This document shows, piece after piece, positions 8,486 through 18,128 of a DNA stretch of 35,435 nt. How positions within the stretch are numbered: the stretch's first letter is position 1; each line of letters opens with the position of its first letter. The notes beneath the pieces were generated by a model, which saw only the letters and a program-made list of their open reading frames with translations, was not told the origin of the DNA and did not search any database. Both the position numbers and the translations under genes were made by a program. This DNA comes from Burkholderiales bacterium (lineage in GTDB: Bacteria > Pseudomonadota > Gammaproteobacteria > Burkholderiales > Burkholderiaceae_D): the NCBI GenBank assembly GCA_026399895.1, contig JAPLQC010000073.1, positions 51,723 to 87,157 on the forward strand, in the 5' to 3' direction.

Positions 8486-9745
8486 ATGGATCAGTCCGTC
8501 TCGCCCGTACCCTCAGGACCTGTCGCGCGCAAGATCACGCGCCAATCGGTTGTGCGTTATGGCGACCGAGAAGTGCGTGTCGGCGGCGGCGCACCTGTAG
8601 TTGTACAAAGCATGACAAACACGGATACCGCTGACGCCATTGGTACCGCCATACAGATCAAGGAACTGGCACGTGCCGGCTCTGAAGTCGTGCGCATTAC
8701 CGTCAACACAGAAGAGGCCGCAGCAGCTGTTCCAGCGATTCGTGAACAGTTGGACAAAATGGGTATTGATGTGCCGCTGGTGGGTGATTTTCATTACAAC
8801 GGTCACCTGTTACTGACGCGCCATCCCGCGTGTGCAGAAGCGCTTTCTAAATACCGTATTAACCCCGGTAACGTGGGGCAGGGCGCGAAGCGAGATACGC
8901 AGTTCGCGCAGATGATCGAAGTAGCGAACAAATATGACAAGCCGGTGAGAATTGGCGTCAACTGGGGCAGTCTCGACCAATCGCTACTGGCGCGCATGAT
9001 GGATGAAAACGCTCAGCGTAAAGATCCATGGACTGCACAAGGGGTGATGTACGAAGCGCTGATTACCTCGGCTCTGGATAATGCCAAGCGCGCCGAAGAG
9101 CTCGGTATGCCGGGTGACCGAATTGTACTTTCCTGCAAAGTGTCGGGCGTACAAGATCTGATCGCGGTGTATCGCGAGCTGTCGCGTCGTTGCGATTACC
9201 CGCTGCATCTCGGACTGACCGAAGCGGGCATGGGTAGTAAAGGGATTGTTGCATCGACTGCCGCGATTGGTGTGCTGCTCCAAGAGGGCATCGGCGACAC
9301 CATACGGGTTTCGCTGACTCCCGAGCCTGGTGGAGATCGAACCAAGGAAGTCATCGTTGCGCAGGAAATCTTGCAGACCATGGGCTTGCGTAAATTCACG
9401 CCGATGGTGATTGCATGCCCCGGCTGCGGTCGCACGACATCCACCGTGTTTCAAGAGTTGGCCGATCAAATTCAAACTTATCTGCGCGAGCAGATGCCGG
9501 TGTGGAAGACCAGTTATCCGGGCGTGGAAGAGATGAACGTTGCGGTGATGGGCTGTATCGTCAACGGCCCTGGTGAGTCCAAGCATGCCAACATCGGTAT
9601 CAGCCTGCCCGGAACTGGCGAGTCACCGGCCGCGCCTGTTTTTGTCGATGGTCAGAAGTCGGTCACGCTGCGGGGTGAGCGTATCGCGGAAGAGTTTCAA
9701 ACCATCGTACTGGATTATGTGAAGACCCGTTATGGCAGAAGCTAA
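8486..9745 (+). CDS. ispG: 4-hydroxy-3-methylbut-2-en-1-yl diphosphate synthase (flavodoxin), GcpE
   Basis: 419 residues. It catalyses the penultimate step of the MEP isoprenoid pathway, reductive ring opening of MEcPP to HMBPP. Seen: a TIM-barrel N-terminal half with [22 protein letters not shown] and [11 protein letters not shown], and a C-terminal [4Fe-4S] half with cysteines in [16 protein letters not shown] and [11 protein letters not shown]. The ATG at 8486 is well supported by AAGGAG at 8474-8479, which overlaps the rodZ stop. The 3' end overlaps the hisS start by 14 bp. ispG-hisS adjacency is widely conserved, although the two products have no biochemical link. Confidence 0.98.
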   Translation: MDQSVSPVPSGPVARKITRQSVVRYGDREVRVGGGAPVVVQSMTNTDTADAIGTAIQIKELARAGSEVVRITVNTEEAAAAVPAIREQLDKMGIDVPLVGDFHYNGHLLLTRHPACAEALSKYRINPGNVGQGAKRDTQFAQMIEVANKYDKPVRIGVNWGSLDQSLLARMMDENAQRKDPWTAQGVMYEALITSALDNAKRAEELGMPGDRIVLSCKVSGVQDLIAVYRELSRRCDYPLHLGLTEAGMGSKGIVASTAAIGVLLQEGIGDTIRVSLTPEPGGDRTKEVIVAQEILQTMGLRKFTPMVIACPGCGRTTSTVFQELADQIQTYLREQMPVWKTSYPGVEEMNVAVMGCIVNGPGESKHANIGISLPGTGESPAAPVFVDGQKSVTLRGERIAEEFQTIVLDYVKTRYGRS

Positions 9746-11090
9746 AAAAGAAAAAATCCTCGGGGTCAAGGGCATGAATGATGTGCTGCCCGACGATGCG
9801 CCACTGTGGGAGCTGTTTGAAAACACGGTGCAGTCGGTGTTGCGTAGCTACGGCTATCTACAGATTCGTACGCCGATTGTTGAACCCACGGCTTTGTTTG
9901 CGCGCGGGCTTGGTACCGTCACCGATATCGTCGAGAAAGAAATGTATTCCTTTACCGACAGCATGAACGGCGACCAGCTGACCTTGCGGCCGGAGAGTAC
10001 GGCCGGTGTCGTACGCGCCGTACTGGAACATAACCTGACCTACGAAGGTCCTAAACGCTTGTGGTACTCGGGCCCGATGTTCAGGCATGAGCGGCCGCAG
10101 CGTGGTCGCTACCGTCAGTTTCATCAGATTGGTGCCGAGGCGATCGGTTTCTCGGGCCCCGATATTGATGCCGAGTTAATCATGATGTGCCAGCGTCTTT
10201 GGGATGATCTTGGCTTGAGTGACATCCGCTTGGAAATCAACTCTATTGGTGATGCTGAAGAGCGCAATCGGCATCGTGCAGATTTGATTACGTACTTTGA
10301 AAAACATAGCGACGTACTCGATGCTGAGGCAAAGCGACGTCTGCATACCAACCCCTTGCGCATACTGGATACCAAGAACCCGGCGATGCAGGAACTGGTG
10401 AATGATGCACCGAAGCTGCTTGATTATCTGGGCGACGAGTCGCGCGCGCATTTCGACGGTGTACAACGACTCCTCAACGCCAACAATATCCGCTTCACCA
10501 TCAACCCGCGCTTAGTCCGCGGCATGGATTACTACAACCGCACGGTATTTGAATGGATAACCGACCATCTTGGCTCTCAGGGCACGGTGTGCGGTGGTGG
10601 TCGCTATGATCCTCTGGTCGAGATTTTTGGTGGCAAGCCCACGCCGGCAGTCGGATTTGCTATGGGTGTCGAGCGTTTGCTCGAATTGATGCGCGCGAAC
10701 ACCCCATCTACCAGCGCCGGTCAGTGCGATGTGTATCTGGTTCATCAGGGTGATGCGGCACAGTTGCAAGCCTTTATTCTGGGAGAGCGCTTGCGGGATG
10801 CCGGCCTGGATGTTGTGCTACATTGCGCAGCGCTTGGCGGCGCCGGCAGTTTCAAGTCTCAGATGAAGCGGGCTGATAGCAGTGGCGCTGCCTACGCGCT
10901 CATTCTGGGCGATGATGAAATGGCAAAAGGCGAGGCCACCATCAAGCATTTGCGTGAGGCCGACATGACCAATAATCAGCGTCACATCGGGTTCGATCAA
11001 GTCGTCGACTACCTCATCGATCAAATCGTCGGTGATGCGGAGCACGAACACGGTCACCTTCACGCCGGACAAATCCCTACCCATCATTAA
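9732..11090 (+). CDS. hisS: Histidyl-tRNA synthetase
   Basis: 452 residues. Class II aminoacyl-tRNA synthetase charging tRNA-His. Motif 2 is [19 protein letters not shown], the histidine-specific loops are [15 protein letters not shown] and [14 protein letters not shown], and motif 3 is [15 protein letters not shown]. The C-terminal anticodon-binding domain follows ([17 protein letters not shown] onward). It ends in a short His-rich tail ([10 protein letters not shown]...THH) beyond the usual family end. The ATG at 9732 lies inside ispG in another frame and matches the standard N-terminus ([13 protein letters not shown]). yfgM follows after 15 bp. Confidence 0.98.
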   Translation: MAEAKKEKILGVKGMNDVLPDDAPLWELFENTVQSVLRSYGYLQIRTPIVEPTALFARGLGTVTDIVEKEMYSFTDSMNGDQLTLRPESTAGVVRAVLEHNLTYEGPKRLWYSGPMFRHERPQRGRYRQFHQIGAEAIGFSGPDIDAELIMMCQRLWDDLGLSDIRLEINSIGDAEERNRHRADLITYFEKHSDVLDAEAKRRLHTNPLRILDTKNPAMQELVNDAPKLLDYLGDESRAHFDGVQRLLNANNIRFTINPRLVRGMDYYNRTVFEWITDHLGSQGTVCGGGRYDPLVEIFGGKPTPAVGFAMGVERLLELMRANTPSTSAGQCDVYLVHQGDAAQLQAFILGERLRDAGLDVVLHCAALGGAGSFKSQMKRADSSGAAYALILGDDEMAKGEATIKHLREADMTNNQRHIGFDQVVDYLIDQIVGDAEHEHGHLHAGQIPTHH

Positions 11091-11105
11091 TAGTCTTATA
11101 AAAAC

Positions 11106-11750
11106 ATGGCATACGATCACGAAGAACAAGAGCAAATCGCCAGCTTAAAAGCCTGGTGGGATAAATACGGCAATCTGGTGACATGGTTAGTCACTGCGGT
11201 GCTGCTGGCCTATGCCTCTTGGACAGGTTGGAATTATTGGCAGCGCTCGCAAGCCGCGAAGGCTGCGGTCTTGTATGAAGAGTTAGTGAAGGCTGTCGAA
11301 TCGAATGATGCGTCCAAACGAACTCGCGCTTCGGCAGATCTGAAAGATAAATTTAGCGGTACCGCTTACGCGCAGATGGGTGCGCTGGTCGCGGCTAGAG
11401 CCGCTTTCGATGCAGCTGATTTGAAGGCAGCTAAAGGCGAGCTGCTGTGGGTATCGGAGAACGGCAAAAACGAAGAGTTCAAGGCCATCGCACGCATACG
11501 CCTTGCTGGTGTGTTGTTGGATGAAAAGGCCTATGAAGAAGGTTTGAAGGTGCTGTCTGTCGATTTTCCAGATCAGTTTGCCGCCTTGGTGGCTGACCGC
11601 AAAGGTGACTTGTACTTCGGTCTGAACAAGCTGGAAGACGCACGTGCCGCTTACCAAACTGCGTTAGACAAAACCGAAGTGAAAAATCCCGCGCGCCAGT
11701 TGATTCAACTGAAGTTGGATGCGGTGGGTGGTTCACCGAGCAAGGGATGA
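11106..11750 (+). CDS. yfgM: YfgM-like membrane-anchored TPR protein (SecYEG ancillary subunit)
   Basis: 214 residues. The N-terminus carries the family signature YDHEEQEQIASLKAWWDKYG, followed by one membrane helix (LVTWLVTAVLLAYASWTGWNYW, about 23-44) and a periplasmic helical TPR-like domain (TAYAQMGALVAARAAFDAAD, LYFGLNKLEDARAAYQTAL). In E. coli YfgM binds the SecYEG translocon with PpiD and helps hand over periplasmic proteins. Its place between hisS and bamB is the standard one. The ribosome-binding site is weak (ATAAAAAC before the ATG). bamB starts 13 bp downstream. Confidence 0.93.
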   Translation: MAYDHEEQEQIASLKAWWDKYGNLVTWLVTAVLLAYASWTGWNYWQRSQAAKAAVLYEELVKAVESNDASKRTRASADLKDKFSGTAYAQMGALVAARAAFDAADLKAAKGELLWVSENGKNEEFKAIARIRLAGVLLDEKAYEEGLKVLSVDFPDQFAALVADRKGDLYFGLNKLEDARAAYQTALDKTEVKNPARQLIQLKLDAVGGSPSKG

Positions 11751-11763
11751 TGGGGAACGATTG

Positions 11764-12909
11764 ATGAATGCCTCCCGCCGCTGGATGCGGTTATCTTCTT
11801 TGCTGATGGTCACTCTGCTGGCCTCTTGCTCGATGTTCTCCAGCAAGAAGCCGCGTGTAGAGCCAGCAGCATTGGTCAATTTCAAGCCGAGCCTCGTCGT
11901 TCGTACGCTTTGGCGCGCAGATCTAGGCCGTGCCGGCACACCGTTTCTCGCACCCGTATTCGCCGACGGTAAGGTATTTGCTGCGGGAGCTGATGGCAAA
12001 GTCGTGGCATTCGATGCCGCTAGCGGCCGGCAGGTCTGGAGCGTCACGGTCGATGCCGACATTGCTGCAGGTGTCGGTGCTGATGCGGCCACTGTTGCTG
12101 TAGCCAGTGCACGCGGTACCGTGTTTGCCTTCGATGCCGCAACCGGTAAGCAGCGCTGGAAAGTAAAAGCGTCGACCGAAGTACTGTCAGCCCCTGCAGT
12201 CGGTAGCGGTGTGGTGGTGGTACGCAGCATGGACAACAAGATCGTTGCCTATGACGTCGAGAGCGGCGAGCGCCGGTGGACGATACAGCGCACAGCACCT
12301 GCGCTGGTGTTGCGCGCTGCGCCCGGCATAGTCATTGCCGATGGCACAGCGTTCGTTGCCTTGCCTGCCGGGCGTATGCTGGCGATCAACACCGCCACTG
12401 GCGTCGCGCGCTGGGATGCGCCAATCGCCGAACCGCGTGGTGCGACCGAGCTCGAGCGTGTGGCCGATGTCTCTGGCGTTCCCGCTTTACTGGGACGTGA
12501 AATTTGTGCCACCTCTTATCAGGGCCGTATCGCCTGCGTCGATGCAGGCAATGGCAGTCTGCGTTGGGCGCGCGAATTCTCCGCCGACGTCGGCCCCGCA
12601 ATTGATCAGCGCTATGTATTTGCAGCTGATGAGGTGGGTTCGCTAGCCGGATTCTCACGCGATACCGGTGGTAGCTTGTGGCGCAGTACCACGCTCAGAG
12701 GCCGTAGTTTGTCGGCTCCCGTCTCTTTTGGTCGTGCTGTTGTTGTTGGCGACAAAGAAGGCTATTTGCATTTCCTGTCACGCGAGGAGGGCGCGATGTT
12801 GGCCCGGCTAAGCGTTGGCGGTCAGGTGCTTACTGCACCGATTGTGACCGGTGCCAATTTAGTGGTGCAAACCATTGATGGCAAACTAATCGCAATCACC
12901 ACCGAGTAA
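11764..12909 (+). CDS. bamB: Outer-membrane assembly lipoprotein BamB
   Basis: 381 residues from the ATG at 11764; the frame extends upstream into yfgM but this start gives a proper lipoprotein signal ending LLAS-C22 (an ATG at residue 8 is a possible alternative). The mature protein is an eight-bladed beta-propeller built from PQQ-like repeats, visible as recurring [67 protein letters not shown] and [17 protein letters not shown]. BamB is the BamA-binding scaffold of the BAM complex that inserts outer-membrane beta-barrels. Another BAM lipoprotein, bamC, lies at the right edge of the window. A 65-bp gap with two strong hairpins separates it from der. Confidence 0.97.
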   Translation: MNASRRWMRLSSLLMVTLLASCSMFSSKKPRVEPAALVNFKPSLVVRTLWRADLGRAGTPFLAPVFADGKVFAAGADGKVVAFDAASGRQVWSVTVDADIAAGVGADAATVAVASARGTVFAFDAATGKQRWKVKASTEVLSAPAVGSGVVVVRSMDNKIVAYDVESGERRWTIQRTAPALVLRAAPGIVIADGTAFVALPAGRMLAINTATGVARWDAPIAEPRGATELERVADVSGVPALLGREICATSYQGRIACVDAGNGSLRWAREFSADVGPAIDQRYVFAADEVGSLAGFSRDTGGSLWRSTTLRGRSLSAPVSFGRAVVVGDKEGYLHFLSREEGAMLARLSVGGQVLTAPIVTGANLVVQTIDGKLIAITTE

Positions 12910-12922
12910 TCCTTAGGCGTTT

Positions 12923-12960
12923 TTCGCCGCTGACGCAGCGGCGAACCTGGGCAAGCCCAG
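12923..12960 (+). other. Two tandem hairpins between bamB and der
   Basis: TTCGCCGCTG (12923-12932) pairs perfectly with CAGCGGCGAA (12936-12945) around ACG. Right after it, CTGGGC (12947-12952) pairs with GCCCAG (12955-12960) around only AA. No U-tract follows, so these are not ordinary terminators. They end 14 bp before the der ATG, which has no clear Shine-Dalgarno, so they may shape der translation or bamB mRNA stability. Confidence 0.6.
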
Positions 12961-12974
12961 AATCGAAAATCACC

Positions 12975-14309
12975 ATGAAACCTGTCATCGCCTTGGTCGG
13001 GCGGCCAAATGTCGGCAAATCGACCTTGTTCAACCGAATGACGCGCTCGCGCGATGCGCTGGTCGCTGATTTCCCCGGGCTCACGCGCGATCGCCATTAC
13101 GGCGAGGGGCGGGTGGGTAAACGCCCGTTCCTCGTCATTGATACCGGCGGTTTTGAGCCTGTCGCTAAAGACGGCATCCTGCGCGAAATGGCAAAGCAAA
13201 CGCGGCAGGCCATCGCCGAAGCGGATATCGTTTTTTTCATGGTCGATGGTCGTCAAGGACTGACCCCGCACGACAAAACCATCAATGATTTTCTGCGCAA
13301 GGCAGGAAGTAAAGTCATTCTAGTCATCAATAAATCCGAAGGCATGCAATACACCAGCGTCGCATCGGATTTCTATGAACTCGGCCTCGGCGATCCCTGC
13401 ATTATTTCTGCTGCACACGGTGATGGTGTTCCCGATCTGGTGGAGGCAGCGCTCGATGAGTTGATCGACGATGAGGCGGAGGACGTCGACGAGCTTGTTC
13501 ATCGTGGCACTCGGATTGCGATCGTGGGACGTCCCAATGTTGGCAAGTCAACGATGGTAAATGCGCTACTCGGCGAAGAGCGCGTGATTGCATTCGATAT
13601 GCCAGGTACTACGCGTGATTCGATCGAGATTCCGTTCGAGCGCGATGGTCGTCACTATTCCTTGATCGACACTGCGGGTATACGTCGTAAGGGTAAGGTA
13701 TTCGAAGCGATCGAGAAATTCTCGGTGGTCAAAACGCTGAAGTCGATTTCCGATGCGAATGTTGTTCTGTTGTTGCTCGATGCACAGCAGGACATCTCTG
13801 AGCAAGATGCACACATTGCTGGTTTTGTATTGGAGGCGGGGCGAGCGCTGGTGGTTGGTGTGAATAAATGGGATGGTCTGCAACAGGATGCGCGTGAACA
13901 TATCAAGCGAGAGATTGAGCGCAAGCTATCGTTCTTGTCATTTGCCAAGATGCATTTCATTTCTGCGGTCAAGGGTACGGGCATTCCGCCAATGATGAAA
14001 TCAATCAATGCGGCGTATGAAGCAGCGATGAGGAAATTACCTACGCCTCAATTGACCCGCGCACTCGAGCAAGCTGTCGAGCACCAGCAACCGCGCCGCA
14101 AGGGATCCGTGCGGCCCAAACTGCGCTACGCACATCAGGGTGGGCAAAATCCGCCGGTCATTGTTGTGCATGGCAACGCATTGGATGGGATCGACGCGAG
14201 CTATAAGCGGTATCTGGAGAAACATTTCAGAGAAAGTTTCGGTCTGATCGGAACCCCCCTAAGGATAGAGTTTCGCTCCGGAAAAAACCCCTTTTCTAAG
14301 GCGGATTAG
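12975..14309 (+). CDS. der: Ribosome biogenesis GTPase Der (EngA)
   Basis: 444 residues. Double GTPase needed for maturation of the 50S subunit. Two complete G-domains are visible: the first with GRPNVGKST (8-16), DTGGFEP and NKSEG, the second with GRPNVGKST (about 186), DTAGIRRKG and NKWDG. A KH-like C-terminal domain follows ([21 protein letters not shown]) with a short basic end. The ATG at 12975 starts the canonical [16 protein letters not shown]. It lacks a clear Shine-Dalgarno and sits just behind two hairpins. der between bamB and hfq is the usual betaproteobacterial order. Confidence 0.98.
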   Translation: MKPVIALVGRPNVGKSTLFNRMTRSRDALVADFPGLTRDRHYGEGRVGKRPFLVIDTGGFEPVAKDGILREMAKQTRQAIAEADIVFFMVDGRQGLTPHDKTINDFLRKAGSKVILVINKSEGMQYTSVASDFYELGLGDPCIISAAHGDGVPDLVEAALDELIDDEAEDVDELVHRGTRIAIVGRPNVGKSTMVNALLGEERVIAFDMPGTTRDSIEIPFERDGRHYSLIDTAGIRRKGKVFEAIEKFSVVKTLKSISDANVVLLLLDAQQDISEQDAHIAGFVLEAGRALVVGVNKWDGLQQDAREHIKREIERKLSFLSFAKMHFISAVKGTGIPPMMKSINAAYEAAMRKLPTPQLTRALEQAVEHQQPRRKGSVRPKLRYAHQGGQNPPVIVVHGNALDGIDASYKRYLEKHFRESFGLIGTPLRIEFRSGKNPFSKAD

Positions 14310-14330
14310 CGAGGATTTTGCGCGACGGCG

Positions 14331-14349
14331 TTTGCCAGCAAGTGGCAAA
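14331..14349 (+). other. Inverted repeat in the der-hfq gap
   Basis: TTTGCCA (14331-14337) and TGGCAAA (14343-14349) form a perfect 7-bp inverted repeat with a 5-nt centre. No T-run follows. It lies 92 bp before hfq and could be an operator, an mRNA processing hairpin or chance. No convincing promoter was recognised in the 132-bp gap. Confidence 0.4.
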
Positions 14350-14441
14350 ATCGATTACATTCTGAGTTGCCAGTGATCGGGGCGTTTACCTCCGTCAAAC
14401 GTAATAACAATCGCCTGAACATATAAGAATACGGAGCATCC

Positions 14442-14687
14442 ATGAGCAACAAAGGGCAACTGCTGCAGGATCCATTCCTCAACGCCTTGCGAAAAGAGCA
14501 CGTGCCGGTTTCTATTTATCTCGTTAACGGCATCAAGCTGCAGGGGCATATCGAGTCCTTCGATCAGTACGTTGTGTTGCTTCGCAACACAGTCACGCAA
14601 ATGGTTTACAAGCACGCGATCTCGACGGTTGTTCCGGCGCGCGCCGTTAACCTCCAGCAAGCCTCTTCAGAGTCCGAGTCTGAGTAA
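14442..14687 (+). CDS. hfq: RNA chaperone Hfq
   Basis: 81 residues. Hexameric Sm-like protein that pairs small RNAs with mRNAs and also affects mRNA decay. Sm1 ([29 protein letters not shown]) and Sm2 ([11 protein letters not shown]) are complete. The short acidic/serine tail (SSESESE) is typical of betaproteobacteria, shorter than in E. coli. CGGAG at 14433-14437 precedes the ATG. hflX follows 39 bp later, and the intervening hairpin includes the hflX ribosome-binding site. The hfq-hflX-hflK-hflC order matches the E. coli operon. Confidence 0.99.
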   Translation: MSNKGQLLQDPFLNALRKEHVPVSIYLVNGIKLQGHIESFDQYVVLLRNTVTQMVYKHAISTVVPARAVNLQQASSESESE

Positions 14688-14696
14688 TCCCTTCTC

Positions 14697-14720
14697 GCCT
14701 CGTGGCCTTTGGCCCGAGGC
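14697..14720 (+). promoter_or_regulatory. Strong hairpin covering the hflX Shine-Dalgarno
   Basis: GCCTCG (14697-14702) pairs with CGAGGC (14715-14720) and GGCC (14704-14707) with GGCC (14711-14714), with one bulged T and a TTT loop. The only Shine-Dalgarno-like sequence for hflX, GAGG (14716-14719), is inside the 3' arm, 7 nt before the ATG. There is no U-tract, so translational control or a processing site fits better than termination. Confidence 0.6.
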
Positions 14721-14726
14721 TACCTG

Positions 14727-15830
14727 ATGCGCGCTGTCCTCGTCGGCGTTGACTTTGGCAAAGGTGATTTCCTTGCCAGCCTGGAGGAGCTTGGACTCTT
14801 GTCAAAATCCGCTGGTGCAGAGCCAGTAGCAGCGGTAACCGGTCGGCGCGCAAGTCCGGACGCAGCCTTATTCGTTGGCTCGGGCAAAGCCGACGAAATT
14901 GCAGAGGCTTTGACCGATCTCGGTGCTGAGCTGGTGATCTTCAATCATGCTCTGTCACCCGCCCAGCAGCGCAATCTGGAGCGCCACTTGAAAGTGCGTG
15001 TGATTGACCGCACCAGCCTCATTCTCGATATCTTTGCCCAGCGTGCCCAAAGTCACGAGGGTAAGGTTCAGGTCGAGCTTGCCCAGTTGCAACATCTCGC
15101 TACCCGGCTGGTAAGAGGCTGGACCCACCTAGAGCGTCAAAAAGGCGGGATCGGTCTGCGCGGACCCGGAGAAACCCAGCTGGAAACCGACCGACGCCTG
15201 ATCGGCGAGCGGGTCAAGATGCTGCGCGCAAAACTAGGCAAGTTGCAGCGTCAGCGTCTCACGCAGCGCCGTGCGCGCGAGCGCAACGCAACATTTTCCG
15301 TATCGCTGGTGGGGTATACCAACGCTGGCAAGTCCACGCTGTTCAACAACATGACAAAAGCCGGCGTGTACGCAGCCGATCAGTTGTTCGCGACGCTTGA
15401 TACGACCTCGCGCCGGATGCATCTGGGCGAGGTAGGCAATATCGTACTGTCGGACACGGTTGGCTTCATTCGGGAGCTACCAACGCAGCTGGTGGCAGCC
15501 TTTCGCGCCACCCTCGAGGAGACGATTCACGCCGATTTGCTGCTGCATGTGGTGGATGCGGCCAGCCCGGTTCGCGACGAGCAGATCGTCCAGGTGAACG
15601 AGGTGCTGGCAGAGATTGGCGCGGATCACATTCCCCAAATTCTCGTCTGGAACAAGATTGATCTCGCAGGGCAGGCGCCCCGCGTCGAATATGATGAATA
15701 TGATAAAATTCGACGCGTATTTGTCAGTGCGAGAACCGGCGAGGGCATTGACATGCTGCGCAGCGCGATCGCTACTTTTGCACAGCATTCTCACCGACCG
15801 CGGAACACCACGGCATGTTCGGATCAATAA
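14727..15830 (+). CDS. hflX: Ribosome-associated GTPase HflX
   Basis: 367 residues from the ATG at 14727; the frame also offers a TTG at 14709, but the ATG has GAGG at the right distance and matches the family start (MRAVLVGVDFG). HflX binds the 50S E-site and splits stalled or heat-damaged ribosomes. Seen: an N-terminal nucleotide-binding domain with DRTSLILDIFAQRAQSHEGK, the conserved GPGETQLETDRR linker, then a G-domain with GYTNAGKST (about 196), DTVGFIRELP and NKIDL. It overlaps hflK by 16 bp. Confidence 0.97.
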   Translation: MRAVLVGVDFGKGDFLASLEELGLLSKSAGAEPVAAVTGRRASPDAALFVGSGKADEIAEALTDLGAELVIFNHALSPAQQRNLERHLKVRVIDRTSLILDIFAQRAQSHEGKVQVELAQLQHLATRLVRGWTHLERQKGGIGLRGPGETQLETDRRLIGERVKMLRAKLGKLQRQRLTQRRARERNATFSVSLVGYTNAGKSTLFNNMTKAGVYAADQLFATLDTTSRRMHLGEVGNIVLSDTVGFIRELPTQLVAAFRATLEETIHADLLLHVVDAASPVRDEQIVQVNEVLAEIGADHIPQILVWNKIDLAGQAPRVEYDEYDKIRRVFVSARTGEGIDMLRSAIATFAQHSHRPRNTTACSDQ

Positions 15831-17035
15831 GAAAAAAACTCGGCCTTATCTTCTCCCTCAATGATCCTCGTTGGGGGCGTGGTCCTCAGGATGAAGATGG
15901 GAAAGAGCCACGTCAAACAGGTCGGCCGAATGATGGTCCGCCTGACCTCGATCAGCTCTGGCGAGAGTTCAACCAAAGAATCAACCGTCTTTTTCGCGGC
16001 AAAGGCGGTGGTGGCGCCGGCGGTGGATCATCGAATGATGGCGATGATGCGCGCAACGCGGGCATCAGTGCTGGCGTAGCCGGCGCGGTCATTCTCTTTC
16101 TCTGGTTGGTCAGCGGGTTCTTCATTGTCCAAGAAGGTCAAACCGGTATCGTGCTGACTTTTGGTAAATACAGTCACTCGGCACAACCTGGCTTTAACTG
16201 GCGCTGGCCTTACCCTATTCAGACGCAAGAGACTGTCAACCTCTCGCAGGTTCGTACGGTCGAAGTCGGCTACCGCAGCAATGTCCGCAACAAACTCGCG
16301 CGCGAATCCCTGATGCTGACCGACGATGAGAACATCATCGATATCCAATTCGCCGTGCAGTACCGTTTGAAAGATGCCTCGGCTTGGGTGTTCAATAATC
16401 GCGATCAGGAAGAGACAGTCAAGCAGGTCGCTGAGACCGCGATCCGCGAAGTGGTTGGTAAATCTAAGATGGATTTTGTGTTGTACGAAGGGCGCGAGAA
16501 AGTTGCATTTGATACCAGCACACTGATGCAGCAGATTCTCGATCGCTACGCTACCGGCGTGCTAGTGGCCAATGTCACCATGCAGGCAGTGCAGCCACCG
16601 GAGCAAGTACAGGCAGCATTCGATGATGCGGTGAAAGCCGGTCAAGACCGCGAGCGTCAGAAGAACGAGGGCCAAGCCTACGCAAATGATGTCGTCCCCA
16701 AGGCGCGCGGTGCGGCCTCGCGCTTGATGCAAGAATCCGAAGGTTACCGGGCGCGTGTGGTAGCGAACGCAGAGGGTGAGGCGGCTCGTTTCAACAAAGT
16801 GTTGGTGGAGTACCAGCGCGCACCGGCGGTGATGCGTGATCGACTCTATATCGAAGCCATGCAGCAGATTTTTGCTAATAAATTAATCGCGCAAACGGCG
16901 GCTGAGGCAGCTTCTGGTGTAACTGCCCCCGCAACTGCAGCTACGCCGCCAGCGGCAAGTAATGAGCCCCCACTGAATGAGGGAAGAATTGATAGAAACC
17001 GCGAGCGTAGCTTGCGTGATCGGGAGAGTCGCTGA
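15815..17035 (+). CDS. hflK: FtsH protease modulator subunit HflK
   Basis: 406 residues. SPFH/band-7 membrane protein that with HflC forms a large periplasmic cage around FtsH and restrains its proteolysis. Order: N-terminal SLNDPRWGRGP signature (about 14-24), a Gly/Asp-rich disordered stretch (GKGGGGAGGGSSNDGDD), one membrane helix (AGVAGAVILFLWLVSGFFIV, about 87-106), the SPFH domain and coiled coil, then an Ala/Pro-rich end. The start at 15815 lies inside hflX; no ATG occurs nearer the conserved SLNDP, so the extra residues before it are probably real. The stop overlaps the hflC start as TGATG. Confidence 0.97.
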   Translation: MFGSIRKKLGLIFSLNDPRWGRGPQDEDGKEPRQTGRPNDGPPDLDQLWREFNQRINRLFRGKGGGGAGGGSSNDGDDARNAGISAGVAGAVILFLWLVSGFFIVQEGQTGIVLTFGKYSHSAQPGFNWRWPYPIQTQETVNLSQVRTVEVGYRSNVRNKLARESLMLTDDENIIDIQFAVQYRLKDASAWVFNNRDQEETVKQVAETAIREVVGKSKMDFVLYEGREKVAFDTSTLMQQILDRYATGVLVANVTMQAVQPPEQVQAAFDDAVKAGQDRERQKNEGQAYANDVVPKARGAASRLMQESEGYRARVVANAEGEAARFNKVLVEYQRAPAVMRDRLYIEAMQQIFANKLIAQTAAEAASGVTAPATAATPPAASNEPPLNEGRIDRNRERSLRDRESR

Positions 17036-17913
17036 TGAGTCGCCTGATCTCTTACTTTATTGCGGGCCTGATTGCACTGGCCATTTTGTCCTCGACCTTG
17101 TTCGTTGTCGATCAGCGCCAGTACGCGATTGTGTTCGCGCTGGGTGAGGTCAAGCAGGTCATTAAAGACCCCGGGCTGCACTTCAAGTTGCCGCCGCCTT
17201 TCCAGAATGTGATGTTCCTTGAAAAGCGCATCCTCACGCTCGACACCCCGGAGCCAGATCGCTTTATTACGGCAGAGAAGAAAAACATTCTGGTCGATGC
17301 CTTTGTTAAATGGCGTATCTCGGACCCGAAGTTGTACTTTGTTTCGTTTGGTGGAGACGAGCGCCGAATGCAGGATCGAATGGCGCAGATCGTCAAGGCC
17401 TCCCTGAATGAAGAGATTACCAAGCGTACCGTGCGTGAAGTGATCTCCGGCGAGCGCGGCAAGGTGATGGATGCCATACGAGCCAAAGTAGCCGCCGAGG
17501 CCACGCAGATCGGTGCGCAAATTCTGGATGTTCGTTTAAAGCGTGTTGATTACGTCGAGCAGATCAACAACTCGGTGTATGAGCGTATGAAATCGGAGCG
17601 CGTCCGGGTTGCCAATGAGTTGCGCTCGACTGGTGCTGCTGAGTCCGAGAAGATCCGTGCTGACGCTGATCGTCAACGGATCGTTATCTTGGCAGATGCC
17701 TACCGCCAGGCTGAGGCGATCCGAGGCGATGGCGATGCTAAAGCCGCTCGCATCTACTCAGACGCTTTTGGCAAGAATCCAGAGTTCTACAAATTCACGC
17801 GTAGCTTGGAAGCTTACAAGGACAGCTTCAAGACGCGCAGTGATGTGCTGCTGATCGACCCGAATTCGGAGTTCCTCAGGTACTTCAAGACCCCTGGCGG
17901 CGCGAAGAAGTAA
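17035..17913 (+). CDS. hflC: FtsH protease modulator subunit HflC
   Basis: 292 residues. Partner of HflK in the HflKC-FtsH complex. It has a single N-terminal membrane helix (LIALAILSSTLFVV), the SPFH domain opening with VVDQRQYAIVFALGEVKQVI, a long charged helix (YVEQINNSVYERMKSERVR) and the conserved tail DSFKTRSDVLLIDPNSEFLRYF. It is coupled to hflK by a one-base overlap of stop and start. The DUF2065 gene follows after 5 bp, as in many betaproteobacteria. Confidence 0.98.
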   Translation: MSRLISYFIAGLIALAILSSTLFVVDQRQYAIVFALGEVKQVIKDPGLHFKLPPPFQNVMFLEKRILTLDTPEPDRFITAEKKNILVDAFVKWRISDPKLYFVSFGGDERRMQDRMAQIVKASLNEEITKRTVREVISGERGKVMDAIRAKVAAEATQIGAQILDVRLKRVDYVEQINNSVYERMKSERVRVANELRSTGAAESEKIRADADRQRIVILADAYRQAEAIRGDGDAKAARIYSDAFGKNPEFYKFTRSLEAYKDSFKTRSDVLLIDPNSEFLRYFKTPGGAKK

Positions 17914-17918
17914 GGCAA

Positions 17919-18122
17919 GTGGTGGGCTACTCCTTTATGGTCGCGCTCGGCCTGCTTTTTGTGCTCGAGGGCTTGCTCCCCCTGCTGGCGCCACGCCGCT
18001 GGCGCCAGACTTTCCTGCAAATAGCGCAACTTTCTGATGGCCAGATTCGGTTTTTCGGACTGGTGGCGATGCTGTTTGGTATCCTCCTGCTCGCTTTCCA
18101 TCTTTTGCCCCTCCCGGCCTGA
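17919..18122 (+). CDS. Small DUF2065 membrane protein
   Basis: 67 residues, two membrane helices (SFMVALGLLFVLEGLLPLLA and FFGLVAMLFGILLLAFHLL) joined by PRRWRQTFLQIAQLSDGQIR. This matches the DUF2065 family (E. coli YjeT type), which regularly sits between hflC and hisZ or purA. Function unknown; context suggests an inner-membrane role near HflKC. The start is GTG at 17919, with TAAGG just upstream overlapping the hflC stop. An ATG at 17937 would shorten the first helix, so GTG is preferred. Confidence 0.85.
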   Translation: MVGYSFMVALGLLFVLEGLLPLLAPRRWRQTFLQIAQLSDGQIRFFGLVAMLFGILLLAFHLLPLPA

Positions 18123-18128
18123 TCCCCG

